Origin: Yoonia sp.
GTDB lineage: Bacteria > Pseudomonadota > Alphaproteobacteria > Rhodobacterales > Rhodobacteraceae
Direction: 5' to 3'
DNA: 64,000 nucleotides
Assembly: GCF_018402175.1 (NCBI RefSeq)
Contig: NZ_JAGYJK010000014.1
Span: 1 to 64,000 of the forward strand
In this document: one piece after another, positions 46,305 through 53,896 of the stretch
Numbering within the stretch: the stretch's first letter is position 1
Layout: the number at the start of each line of letters is the position of its first letter
The notes under the pieces: generated by a model
Databases searched by the model: none
What the model saw: the letters and a program-made list of their open reading frames with translations, nothing else
What the model was told of the DNA's origin: nothing
Made by a program: the position numbers and the translations under genes

Positions 46305-46425
46305 AAGGGCGCCGGAGCGGGCCCAGAAATGCCCGCTTAACCTTTCCGCAGCACAAGCCAAACTTGGACCCTGAACACACCCCAGCGCCCGCTCTTGCGG
46401 GCTTTCTCAGCTTATGGAGGTACCC

Positions 46426-47361
46426 ATGACCCCTTACGCCATTGCGCAGACCTATATCGGCACCAAAGAGGCCCCTGGACCCGCCAACAACCCAGTCATC
46501 ATGGGAATGTATTCGACAGTCGGTCACGACTGGGTCGAGCATGACGCTGTGGCTTGGTGTGCGGCCTTCACTGGCCACTGCATCGAGCGCGCGGGCCTTC
46601 GGTCAACTCGAAAGCTGAACGCCCGCTCTTACCTCGACTGGGGGATCCCTGTTGACCTTGCCGATGCGCAGGAAGGCGACGTGGTGATATTTTCCCGCGG
46701 TGACCCCAGCGGCTGGCAAGGACATGTCGGCTTCTTTGTCGACACTGTTGGCGCCTCGATCGAGGTGCTCGGGGGCAATCAGGCGGACGCGGTCAATGTG
46801 AAGCGCTACTCAAACGCCCGCCTGCTTGGCGTTCGCCGGGCTGGCAACCTGGCCCCAGCCGTCACGATGGGCGTCCGGGAGGTCCAAACGCGCTTGCGAG
46901 AGCTTGGGTATCATGAGGTCGGTGCGGCCGATGGCGATTTGGGCCCACGCACCCGTGCGGCGATCCTTGCCTTTCGGGATGATAATGCGCTGCAGCTGGT
47001 TCCGATCATCGACGTGGCCCTCGTAGATGCGCTGACCGACGCGCGGCCTCGCGGCGTGCCACTGGCACGTGCCGCCGGAGCCCCAGTCGAGAGCCGGATC
47101 GTCACCGCCGCCAATGCCCAAATCGGGCTTGGTGTCATGGGGGCCGTCGGAACGGTTGGGTCGCAGGTCGCTCCCGCTGTCGCAGAGGCGGAAAACGTCC
47201 GAGCTCTCGCGGAGCGGGCCTTTGCTATCCTCGGGCTTGATGGTTGGCTCTCAGCCGCCCTCCCGTGGATCGGCGTGGCCGTATTCGTTGGCGTGATCGT
47301 CTACGCTGTGAAAGCGCGAAACGCGCGGATCGAGGATCACCGCACCGGAAAGACCCCGTGA
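46426..47361 (+). CDS. Phage endolysin: CHAP/NlpC-like with PG-binding domain
   Basis: I start at MTPYAIAQTYIGTKEAPGPA because GGAGG lies 8 bases before; an ATG at 46414 is inside that site. The first ~140 residues are a TIGR02594-type peptidase: Cys in DAVAWCAAFTGHCIERAG and His in GHVGFFVDTVG. A peptidoglycan-binding module (VREVQTRLRELGYHEVGAAD) follows, then a hydrophobic C-terminal segment (LSAALPWIGVAVFVGVIVYA). It would cleave peptidoglycan peptides during lysis. The C-terminal membrane segment is unusual for a freely diffusing endolysin and may anchor or delay it. Confidence 0.82.
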   Translation: MTPYAIAQTYIGTKEAPGPANNPVIMGMYSTVGHDWVEHDAVAWCAAFTGHCIERAGLRSTRKLNARSYLDWGIPVDLADAQEGDVVIFSRGDPSGWQGHVGFFVDTVGASIEVLGGNQADAVNVKRYSNARLLGVRRAGNLAPAVTMGVREVQTRLRELGYHEVGAADGDLGPRTRAAILAFRDDNALQLVPIIDVALVDALTDARPRGVPLARAAGAPVESRIVTAANAQIGLGVMGAVGTVGSQVAPAVAEAENVRALAERAFAILGLDGWLSAALPWIGVAVFVGVIVYAVKARNARIEDHRTGKTP

Positions 47362-47639
47362 TGGGAGCGCTGATTACTTCGTTCTTATCCTGGCTCGGCC
47401 GTCGGTTCTCCCTTTGGGTCGCGCTGGTGGCTGCTATCGGTTTCGCTGTCTGGGTTTTGATCCGGCGGGGCCGCCTTGAAGCCGCGGCGCAGCTGGCGAT
47501 CCGCCAAGCCGACGCCCGCATCCGGTCGATGCAAATATCCAAGGAGATCCGCCATGAGGTTAAGAATGCTCACCGCGCTGATCTTGATCGGCGCGCTGAC
47601 CGCTGGATGCGCGACGGTCCCGCGCCACCTTCGAAGTGA
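47361..47639 (+). CDS. Rz-like inner-membrane spanin (i-spanin)
   Basis: The 92-residue protein (MGALITSFLSWLGRRFSLWV) has one N-terminal membrane segment and then a helical, charged region ending before DRRADRW. Its ATG shares a base with the endolysin stop (TGATG). The last part overlaps a complete lipoprotein gene in another frame, the arrangement known for Rz/Rz1 spanin pairs. Such pairs fuse inner and outer membranes at the last step of lysis. Sequence similarity is not expected; assignment rests on topology and overlap. Confidence 0.7.
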   Translation: MGALITSFLSWLGRRFSLWVALVAAIGFAVWVLIRRGRLEAAAQLAIRQADARIRSMQISKEIRHEVKNAHRADLDRRADRWMRDGPAPPSK

Positions 47640-47757
47640 CTGCGACTGGGCGGAGCCAATCCGCCCTTCGCGCAACGATGTTTTATCTGACGGGACGCTG
47701 GCCCAGATTGTAGCCCATAACGAGATTGGTGAACGGGTCTGCCACTGGCGGCCATAA
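47554..47757 (+). CDS. Rz1-like outer-membrane lipoprotein spanin, nested
   Basis: A 67-residue lipoprotein (MRLRMLTALILIGALTAGCA) has a clear lipobox LTAGC with Cys at about residue 19. The short mature part carries CDWAEPIRPSRND, including prolines as often seen in o-spanins. AAGGAG lies before the ATG. It begins inside the Rz-like gene in a different frame and extends past it, the 'overlapped' spanin layout. A strong terminator follows 25 bp after its stop. Confidence 0.78.
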   Translation: MRLRMLTALILIGALTAGCATVPRHLRSDCDWAEPIRPSRNDVLSDGTLAQIVAHNEIGERVCHWRP

Positions 47758-47781
47758 AGCCAACGAGACACGAGAGACAGT

Positions 47782-47826
47782 AAAAAGCCCCCTGCTTTGG
47801 CCGAGTGCCGAGCGGGGGGCTTTTTT
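47782..47826 (+). terminator. Rho-independent terminator of the lysis cassette
   Basis: A long stem (AAAAAGCCCCCTGCT pairing with AGCGGGGGGCTTTTT, one mismatch) with a 15-base loop and T-tail directly follows the Rz1-like gene. It is the strongest terminator in the window and marks the end of the four-gene lysis operon. Confidence 0.9.
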
Positions 47827-47859
47827 GCGTTTATGGACCACGATTTGGTCGGGACTAAG

Positions 47860-48209
47860 CGACCGCCGTCGCCATTTCGTCAGGGTGTTGACCGATGAAT
47901 GCCTGACCGAGGTGGCCGTCACCAGCCCAAGGGTGCGCGCCATCCTCGCCGTGATCCACCGATTGCGAGCGCCACCGCTATGCGCGTGACCGCGACCCAC
48001 GCTCAAACTGAACGAAAGCGGCAGGACAGGTCTGCCAGCTGCGCTGAAAAACGACGCCCCGAGCTAGAACCCAGCGGCTTCCCGGTTTGATCCGCCCAGT
48101 TCCAGCAGCATGCGCGACCGCAGACGCCGTTCGGGGAGAAAAACGCTTGTACAGAGGTCGGATTCAGGCGATCTCCACGTCAGTAGGCACACCACTTGGG
48201 GAATGTCGG
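47860..48209 (+). mobile_element. IS1380-type remnant A (3' end)
   Basis: The frame reading TEVAVTSPRVRAILAVIHRL and a few more residues to a stop at 47989 is the C-terminus of an IS1380-family transposase. About 200 bases of shared 3' non-coding DNA follow, ending in CACTTGGGGAATGTCGGG. The same C-terminus and end occur inverted at 49220-49640 and 51940-52320. The 5' part of the element is absent. Its right end lies 1-2 bases from the methyltransferase stop codon. Confidence 0.72.
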
Positions 48210-48210
48210 G

Positions 48211-49206
48211 TTAGTTTTTTCCGGACGTCCACGCGGCAAGACGTCTGCGCAGTTTTCTTACTTTGGACGCGGCCCGAAATATGTGTTTGGACGCAAATCC
48301 CGCCGGCCTGCGACCCTTGGCATAGGGTGCGGCTCCCATGTTTTCTACGACACGGCGCAACAGGACTTGGCGGCGTTCATAAAACGCGGCGTCGGTCTCT
48401 GGCACCGATGCGGCACCATCCGGCTTGCGCAAATGGACATAAAACTCCAGCCCGACTGTTTGGCTAACCTCGACGACATCGAAACTAATCAGCCCCAGCT
48501 TGCGCAGGTCGGTCAAAAGCAATTCCAGACTTTCTGGAAAAAACACGCTACAATGTGCGTCGCGGTACTCGCCGGGCTGCGCTTTGTCGCGTTTATAGAC
48601 ATCGTAGGCCGCATCAAGCGCCTGATGTGGCACGAATCCGGCAGGATCGTCGGAGGCGATATTGCACCCCGGATGCGTTTTGCCTTGCGCTATATACCAG
48701 GCGCCCATTGCGGCGCCGTCAAATAAAATCTCTGAACTTGGCTGCTTGCGGCCTTCGTGAAACGCGGCTAGCCAATCGGCCAACCGCGTTGGCATTCTGA
48801 AGAAATCAAAACAGGCGCGGCAATCGGGCACTGCCATGCTTAACACGCCGCCAGGCTTTAATGCCGCATATGCGCCCTGCAAAAATAGAATGGGATTAGG
48901 CAAATGTTCAAAATTATGTGACGAAATGATGAAGCCGATCTGCCCTTCAAGATTTGCACCACGGACCAGGTCCCCAATGTGAGACGCATCGCCAACCAAA
49001 TCGACATCTTCGATCTCTGCAAGCCGCGACTCCGGAATGAGGGCATCGGTCGTTGCATTTTGGCGTAACCTGTCTGTGTCGAATACATCAAGTACAAGAA
49101 TGTCATTGCCGTCACCCTTGCGCAGCGTCGGGTTAAAATAAGGCGCGACCTCAATGCCTTTTTGCGAAATATCTGCGTGTTTCAGTATTTGATCTGTCCG
49201 CGCCAC
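48211..49206 (-). CDS. Class I SAM-dependent methyltransferase
   Basis: The protein from GTG 49206 (VARTDQILKHADISQKGIEV) has a strong GGGAGG site upstream; the frame also runs further up to a TTG within IS DNA, which I reject. Motifs include ILVLDVFDTDRL, an acidic VDLVGDASHI and IISSHNFEHLPNPILFLQGA (post-I region), then LKPGGVLSMAVPD. The C-terminus is basic (RKLRRRLAAWTSG). Such proteins often occur beside glycosyltransferases in envelope or glycan modification, but no partner is near. The gene is bounded on both sides by inverted IS1380 ends. Confidence 0.8.
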   Translation of the reverse strand: MARTDQILKHADISQKGIEVAPYFNPTLRKGDGNDILVLDVFDTDRLRQNATTDALIPESRLAEIEDVDLVGDASHIGDLVRGANLEGQIGFIISSHNFEHLPNPILFLQGAYAALKPGGVLSMAVPDCRACFDFFRMPTRLADWLAAFHEGRKQPSSEILFDGAAMGAWYIAQGKTHPGCNIASDDPAGFVPHQALDAAYDVYKRDKAQPGEYRDAHCSVFFPESLELLLTDLRKLGLISFDVVEVSQTVGLEFYVHLRKPDGAASVPETDAAFYERRQVLLRRVVENMGAAPYAKGRRPAGFASKHIFRAASKVRKLRRRLAAWTSGKN

Positions 49207-49219
49207 TGTGCCCTCCCAT

Positions 49220-49640
49220 CCGGCATTCCCCAAGTGGCATGTCGTTTCACGATAAGATCGCTTGATTGCGCCAGTCGATCAAGTGTTTTCCGGCCTGTGC
49301 GTTGCAGGAGGTCGCGAAAGCACCCGTAGTTGGACGGATTGGGCCGAAAGTCCGCGGCATCCCGGGCCGGCGGCACAGTTTTTCAATGCGGCGAACGGAC
49401 CTGTCCTGTCGCTTTCGTTCAGTTTGGGTCTGGATCGCGGTCATGCGCATAACGGTGGTGCTTGTAATCGGCGAATGGTGGCAAGGATGGCGCGCACTAT
49501 CGGACCGGCGACGGCCACGTCGGCCAACTGGAATGTGCTGGCGCGAACGTGACGGACGTCGCGGGCACCGATCTTGATCAGTTTGAATTGCAACAGGCTT
49601 GTCAGCTACCATTGGGCCGTTTACTCGGGTAACTCGATAC
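49220..49640 (-). mobile_element. IS1380-type remnant B (3' end, inverted)
   Basis: On the minus strand a degraded transposase C-terminus is readable (FKLIKIGARDVRHVRASTFQ, then LADVAVAGPIVRAILA) with an in-frame stop near its start. It is followed by the common 3' region and the end CACTTGGGGAATGCCGG at about 49220-49236. It faces remnant A across the methyltransferase gene. The end lies about 14 bases before the methyltransferase GTG, just outside its ribosome site. Confidence 0.72.
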
Positions 49641-49951
49641 AGCGCTGTAACGTTGCCACGTTTGGGTTTGAGCGCGTTGGTCGTTGCTGTGCCGCGCGAG
49701 TGAAGCGCACCGTAAGTGGCGTTTTCATTCGCGTGAACCAGACTGCCACAATGCATTGAGTGTCAAAGTTGGGTGTCGTTTTCTATGAGTTCAAGATCAG
49801 GGGTTTTTCACACGCGTTTGATTAGCCGCTACAATTTGCAGCTATCTGGGCGGATCAGCATTTTGTCGAAAATGAGGTGGTTAACGTGCGTTGCCAGGTG
49901 GCTTTACATATTTTGCCATCGCGGAGTCAGTGGTGGTTAAAGGGGTGACGC
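49641..49951. other. Intergenic debris with no recognised gene
   Basis: Between IS remnant B and the direct repeat there is no supported gene. The composition is lower in GC than the surrounding chromosome. It is probably decayed mobile DNA. Confidence 0.4.
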
Positions 49952-50061
49952 GGTGTCAGATGGTGTCAGTTGGGGCACTCGAAAGATGGCGAAACGGGTC
50001 GAAAGCGGGAACAAATCCGGAAAACAGTGCGAACATGCAGTACAGGGTTGTCCTCCAAAGG
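49952..50061. repeat. Direct repeat copy 1 (att-like)
   Basis: About 105 bases beginning GGTGTCAGATGGTGTCAG recur at 53382-53513. The last 51 bases (50006-50056, starting CGGGAACAAATCCGG and ending GTTGTCCTCC) are identical in both copies. Copy 1 then reads AAAGGC where copy 2 reads GAAGGC and continues as a tRNA 3' half. The stretch CCTCCRAAGGC resembles the anticodon loop of tRNA-Arg, a plausible crossover core. Confidence 0.75.
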
Positions 50062-50158
50062 CTATGGCTAGGAGTGCTAAGTGTTTGTAATGTTTGGGTT
50101 AAATAGGCTCTAAAAAGGGGTTTGGTGTCAGTTAGGGTTATTTTGCCCACAAAATTAT

Positions 50159-50235
50159 GGTCCCGTAGCTCAGTTGGATAGAGTGCTCGCCTCCGAAGCG
50201 AGAGGTCACAGGTTCGAATCCTGTCGGGACCACCA
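50159..50235 (+). tRNA. tRNA-Arg (anticodon CCG)
   Basis: A complete cloverleaf is readable: acceptor GGTCCCG pairs with CGGGACC, the D-arm is GCTCAGTTGGATAGAGT, and the anticodon stem CTCGC/GCGAG encloses loop CTCCGAA with anticodon CCG. The T-arm is CAGGTTCGAATCCTG, discriminator A and encoded CCA. It is the only intact tRNA gene in the window and lies about 100 bases after direct repeat copy 1. Confidence 0.95.
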
Positions 50236-50769
50236 GACACCAATTGCATCAATTTCTTGCTTGGAAAGAGACATTAGGGTGTATTGTTTTACCGTCTTTT
50301 CCCCAGACCAACGTGGACTTCATACTTTCTTTCGTTGAAACGCTGCGGCTCTACTGGGCCGGCATTAGCCGCTGTGCCGATGAACGATGACCGAATTTCG
50401 TGGGTGCAGCATTCGACACGCAGGGCGGGAAGCGGACTTGCGGCAGCGCAGAATGTTTGAGGCAGCCGATAGAACCAACGTCACCGTGTTTGCTGCTACT
50501 AACTTTCGGGTGGGGAACACAATATTAGAGCACCAGATCCAATCTATTGAATACCCTGGAAGAGTTCAAAAAACGCCTTCTGGTCGAATAATTCTGGATC
50601 TTGACGTGTATAACTTTCAATGTAGACACAAACCCGTTGTATGCGATAACGCTGGAGGAACAGCAGGGGGACACACTCCTTGTATGGCACTTTATGTTCT
50701 GAATGCTTCAACGCACTTGACGACCTAATTACTTGGTCCAAATGCTGACAAAACGATGGAGGAAACCAG
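50236..50769. other. Non-coding region with a mobile-element leader copy
   Basis: A 113-codon open frame at 50387-50728 has no recognisable features and I do not call it a gene. Around 50626-50665 (ACACAAACCCG to GGAGGAACAGCA) the sequence repeats that at 17078-17117 with about five mismatches in 40 bases. The downstream ATG of the first copy is not preserved. The promoter of the secreted protein at 50770 should be near the right end. Confidence 0.45.
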
Positions 50770-51117
50770 ATGAAAGAAATCTACTTTGCAGCTTTGCTGG
50801 CCGTGACGGCCTCAGCAGCTACTGCGCAAACCATGGCAACGGGCGACCAGATCACCGCTTCAATCGCTGGTAACACGGTACAAGGCAGCATGCTGGCTGC
50901 TGGTGCCTATACCGAGTTCTATCAGGCCGACGGCGTGATCAAGGGCGCAGACTACACCGGAAAGTGGACAGTCAAAGACGATCAGATGTGCTTTGACTAC
51001 GGCGAAGGGGCAAGCTGCTGGTCTGTCCGACTGGATGGGGACGACGTAACCTGGGTCAAGGATGGTGTGGATGACGGCACTGGAACAATCGTTTCGGGTA
51101 ATGCAAACAAATACTGA
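50770..51117 (+). CDS. Small secreted protein of unknown function
   Basis: The 115-residue protein has a signal peptide (MKEIYFAALLAVTASAATAQ) and a mature part with GKWTVKDDQMCFDYGEGASC, a pattern seen in small exported proteins that resemble DUF995-type lipocalin-like domains. Two cysteines (CFDYGEGASC) could form a disulfide. ATGGAGGAAACCAG before the ATG is a strong ribosome site. It stands alone between a tRNA and IS debris. I do not assign a function. Confidence 0.7.
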   Translation: MKEIYFAALLAVTASAATAQTMATGDQITASIAGNTVQGSMLAAGAYTEFYQADGVIKGADYTGKWTVKDDQMCFDYGEGASCWSVRLDGDDVTWVKDGVDDGTGTIVSGNANKY

Positions 51118-51297
51118 GCATAACTCGGCCAAAGCTATGCTGCCTTTGGCTTGGCCGCGCTTAGGGTATCTGCTGCTGTTAGAGGGTTATCACTGCGAGA
51201 CATGATATATTTGAACTTCAACTAGCAACATAGGGGTGTGAGCTGTTCACAACGAAAGCCGGTGGACTACTAGATGGCAAGCTTTGACACCTGCCTC

Positions 51298-51939
51298 TCA
51301 GCTTTCAACTACAATCCCGACTACGATCAGCACCTGATAGTCCTGCTTGCTGCAGCCCTCAACGGCAGGCATCACTTTGCCGGTCGTCATGGGGAAAACA
51401 CTGAGGGGCGCTTTGTCAGGAGTGCAGGATTGGCCCGGTTCCTTTTCCGTGTAAAGTGCTGCGCGGCATCCCAAATGAGTGACGTCATAAACGCTGGCCC
51501 CGTTGGCAAGGCTCCAAGCCTGCCTGCCAATAGCGTCAGGTTCTTCCACTGTCAGCACTGAAGCCACATCCCGCCCACCAGTTACAACATACTGACCAGC
51601 CGGAAGGGGAAAGCTAGGAGCTTCCATGATGCGGCCATATTCTTCGAGCCACCAAGCCGTAGGATCAAACTTCCAGCCGTGCGGGGCCACAGCGGCATTG
51701 GCAACCAAATCTACATAATCTTTGAGATAGACACCGCGCGGGCCGGGATCAATCTCCCAAAGCCCCCAAGTCTCGGCATCGGTGCCTGATGAAGCCTGCG
51801 GATCAGCAAGTGCCGCAATGTATTGCGTCGGAATGCGTACAAAGTTTGTTTCCGCATGTGCTGGGAGAGTAGTCTGGATCAAAGCTGCAGCCGTGACGGC
51901 AAGGCCAATCCCACGAAATAGTTCTGCTGAAATCTTCAT
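51298..51939 (-). CDS. Secreted protein of unknown function
   Basis: I start at ATG 51939 (MKISAELFRGIGLAVTAAAL), giving a 213-residue protein with a signal peptide ending near AHA. The mature part has four cysteines (LGCRAALYTEK, SCTPDK, EGCSKQ) and no family I recognise. The ATG follows directly on the end of IS remnant C (CTTGGGGAATGTCAG then ATG), so GGGGAA from the IS end may serve as the ribosome site. Earlier in-frame codons lie within IS DNA. Confidence 0.65.
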   Translation of the reverse strand: MKISAELFRGIGLAVTAAALIQTTLPAHAETNFVRIPTQYIAALADPQASSGTDAETWGLWEIDPGPRGVYLKDYVDLVANAAVAPHGWKFDPTAWWLEEYGRIMEAPSFPLPAGQYVVTGGRDVASVLTVEEPDAIGRQAWSLANGASVYDVTHLGCRAALYTEKEPGQSCTPDKAPLSVFPMTTGKVMPAVEGCSKQDYQVLIVVGIVVES

Positions 51940-52320
51940 CTGACATTCCCCAAGTAGCATGGTGGCTGATGCGAAGATCGCCTGATTTTGCTCGTTGGAC
52001 AAGCATTTTTCGCCCTGACTGGCGTCTTCGGTCGCGCAAGCTGCAGGAACAGGGCGGATCAGACCGCGAGGCCGCCGTGTTCTGGCTCAGCGGCGGTGTT
52101 TTTCAGCGCAGCGGACGGAACTGTCCTGCCGCTTTCGTTCAGTTTGGGCGTGGATCGCGGCGCCATGGTGCGTACCATCGGGCCGGTGACGGCCACCTCG
52201 GCCAGTTGGAAGGTAATGGCGCGGGCGTGACGGATGACGTGGGCACCAATCTTGATCAGTTTGAGTTGCAGGCTGGTCAGCGACCATTGGGCCATTTCCT
52301 CGGGCAGTTCGATTTGCCCA
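51940..52320 (-). mobile_element. IS1380-type remnant C (3' end)
   Basis: This is the best preserved of the three. The transposase C-terminus is readable on the minus strand as MAQWSLTSLQLKLIKIGAHV then RHARAITFQLAEVAVTGPMV, in agreement with IS1380-family C-termini. The common 3' region follows and ends TACTTGGGGAATGTCAG at 51940-51956. The N-terminal 80% of the transposase is missing. Its end touches the start codon of the secreted-protein gene. Confidence 0.75.
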
Positions 52321-52411
52321 AAAGGTATTTTTAGAGATTTTCTCTGACAGTGAACGGTCGGTTCGGCGCAGAGGCGGGCCTGATAACCTGGCCCAAATTG
52401 GAGTAGATTGA

Positions 52412-52762
52412 TTAGAGCTTGAAATCAAAATGCTTGCGTACCGCTTCTTGGATCTCCCAAGTTCCCTTGAAGTCCGCTTCGACGACGAAGGCATCTCCAG
52501 CTTGCACAGTGACTGGCAAACCGCCGTCGGGGGTGATAACGATTCGGCCCGAGATCATATGTACAAATTCATAAGCAGAATATGTGGCATAGTATGTACC
52601 GGGTGTTGCCTCCCACATGCCTGACAGCATGCTGCCATCTGCATTTTTATGCAAAGCCCATGTGCGCATCGTTGGACTGCCGTCAACAACAACCCAGCCA
52701 TCCAAATCATTGGTGTCTGGCATAGCACTTGGGTCGACCGAGAGCTTGGTAATGGTGTTCAT
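52412..52762 (-). CDS. Cupin-domain protein
   Basis: The 116-residue protein (MNTITKLSVDPSAMPDTNDL) is a DUF861-type cupin. The blocks SGMWEATPGTYYATYSAYEF, VHMISGRIVITPDGG and VQAGDAFVVEADFKGTWEI are the two cupin motifs. AAAGGTCTCACA precedes the ATG; an earlier ATG (52798) is in frame but lacks this spacing. Similar proteins are ethanolamine- or ureidoglycolate-pathway relatives of unknown role. It stands alone among IS fragments. Confidence 0.8.
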   Translation of the reverse strand: MNTITKLSVDPSAMPDTNDLDGWVVVDGSPTMRTWALHKNADGSMLSGMWEATPGTYYATYSAYEFVHMISGRIVITPDGGLPVTVQAGDAFVVEADFKGTWEIQEAVRKHFDFKL

Positions 52763-52982
52763 TGTGAGACCTTTGAGAATTGGATCGATTTTTTTCATAA
52801 GCTTGACTGACCAACATCTACTATGGCCAAGGTCTGCAGTCACCAACGATCATAAGCTTTTTGGTCGGGCGCACGATTGAAGCACCACCACCCGCAATGC
52901 GACTAGAGGGCACCTCTATAAATTGCCCTGATCTCTGCGCTGCGGTATGATTGAACATTGAAGCGGCAAAGGGAATGCAGCG

Positions 52983-53095
52983 ATGGCGCAAATGGGTTTC
53001 TTCGATCTCTCGGACCGTTACGCGAGTTTGGACGCTAAGAAAGACCCGCTGCTTGAGATCGATGCTGTGGTGCCATGGGAGTAGTTTCGCCCGGC
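52983..53095 (+). pseudogene. IS5-type transposase N-terminal fragment
   Basis: The frame MAQMGFFDLSDRYASLDAKK then DPLLEIDAVVPWE, an internal TAG, and FRPALDWLE is the start of IS5/IS1182-like transposases (GFFDLSDRYASLDxxxDPL). It is cut by a stop in place of a glutamate codon and then diverges. No further transposase sequence follows. It is a fossil insertion. Confidence 0.75.
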
Positions 53096-53381
53096 TCTTG
53101 ATTGGTTAGAGGCAAACCCGGGAAAAACAAGCGGTGACTATGCTTGTGAGGTCGCAGAACTGACCAGTGAGGTGATGTATGAGGTGTTGGCAGTAATGCC
53201 AATTGAAATTTAATTACCAGAGTGGGCTGTGCCAGCGTTTGAAAAAGAGGCCATGTAGAAATATCCCCCACCACGCCTTGATTTGGTCCGTCAGCGAAGT
53301 GTGCGTCGTGATTTGCGGTCTCGTTTGCTTTAACCCCGCATTTAGTGTGGCCGGATAATCAACAGATTTGCATCCTTATCG
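53096..53381. other. Decayed DNA after the IS5 fragment
   Basis: No supported gene. One frame reads LDWLEANPGKTSGDYACEVA to a stop at about 53212 but I do not recognise it. The stretch connects the IS5 fragment with direct repeat copy 2. Confidence 0.35.
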
Positions 53382-53513
53382 TGGTGTCAGATGGTGTCAG
53401 ATGGTGCCAGTTGGTGCCAGTTGGGGGCACATGAAAGATGACGAAACTGGTCTAAAACGGGAACAAATCCGGAAAACAGTGCGAACATGCAGTACAGGGT
53501 TGTCCTCCGAAGG
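53382..53513. repeat. Direct repeat copy 2 (att-like)
   Basis: Second copy of the repeat at 49952-50061. The identical core is 53458-53508. It has a partial internal duplication at its left end (GGTGTCAGATGGTGTCAGAT then GGTGCCAGTTGGTGCCAGTT). At the right end it runs without a break into a tRNA-Arg 3' half. Confidence 0.75.
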
Positions 53514-53549
53514 CAGAGGTCACTGGTTCGAATCCAGTCGGGTGCACCA
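53503..53549 (+). pseudogene. 3' half of a tRNA-Arg
   Basis: TCCTCCGAAGGCAGAGGTCA followed by CTGGTTCGAATCCAGT and CGGGTGCACCA is the anticodon-loop-to-3'-end part of a tRNA-Arg. It has an intact T-arm, acceptor strand and CCA, while the 5' half is replaced by the repeat. The acceptor strand (CGGGTGC) differs from that of the complete tRNA at 50159 (CGGGACC), so it comes from a different tRNA-Arg gene. Typical attachment-site scar. Confidence 0.85.
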
Positions 53550-53896
53550 ATATCACCAAGAAAACAGTATCTTGTGCGCTTTTCGTGCGAAGTGTTGTTC
53601 AGTTTTCGCCCTATGTTTCAGCGCAGGTTCAACATCACGCAGGAAACCGATGCTGTGTTTTGACGGATTGACCTTATGGCGCAGGGCGTGATCCGCAACG
53701 GCAATCTTGGCATCATGGCTTTCGATCAATGTCAATTTTCGTGTGAAGTTGCGCGTGAATCACCATCTGTCCCAGCCCGCCGCCAGGATCGCGGCAAACA
53801 GGCGTGAGGCAGGAAAGGTTCGGCCCAGCGCGTCACAGACGGCGCGCAGGAGGGGTGACCTCAGGGTGCAGGGCGGCAGGTGCCCCGGAACAATTG
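53550..53896. other. Gene-poor debris before the channel-like gene
   Basis: On the minus strand one frame from about 53880 to 53553 is open except for a single stop (LGRTFPASRLFAAILAAGWD, then RKLTLIESHDAKIAVADHAL). It may be the remnant of a gene that continued on this strand, but I do not recognise it. Nothing else is supported. Confidence 0.35.

Noticed and set aside
47860-49640. Active composite transposon carrying the methyltransferase
   Set aside because: Both IS copies lack most of the transposase and their other ends, so the unit cannot mobilise itself; only the historical possibility is kept as a finding.
49956-50252. Minus-strand open frame across the tRNA ([19 protein letters not shown])
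   Set aside because: This is the well-known spurious translation of tRNA antisense sequence.
50387-50728. 113-codon open frame
   Set aside because: No ribosome site, no recognisable domain, and it includes a repeat leader shared with 17078-17117.
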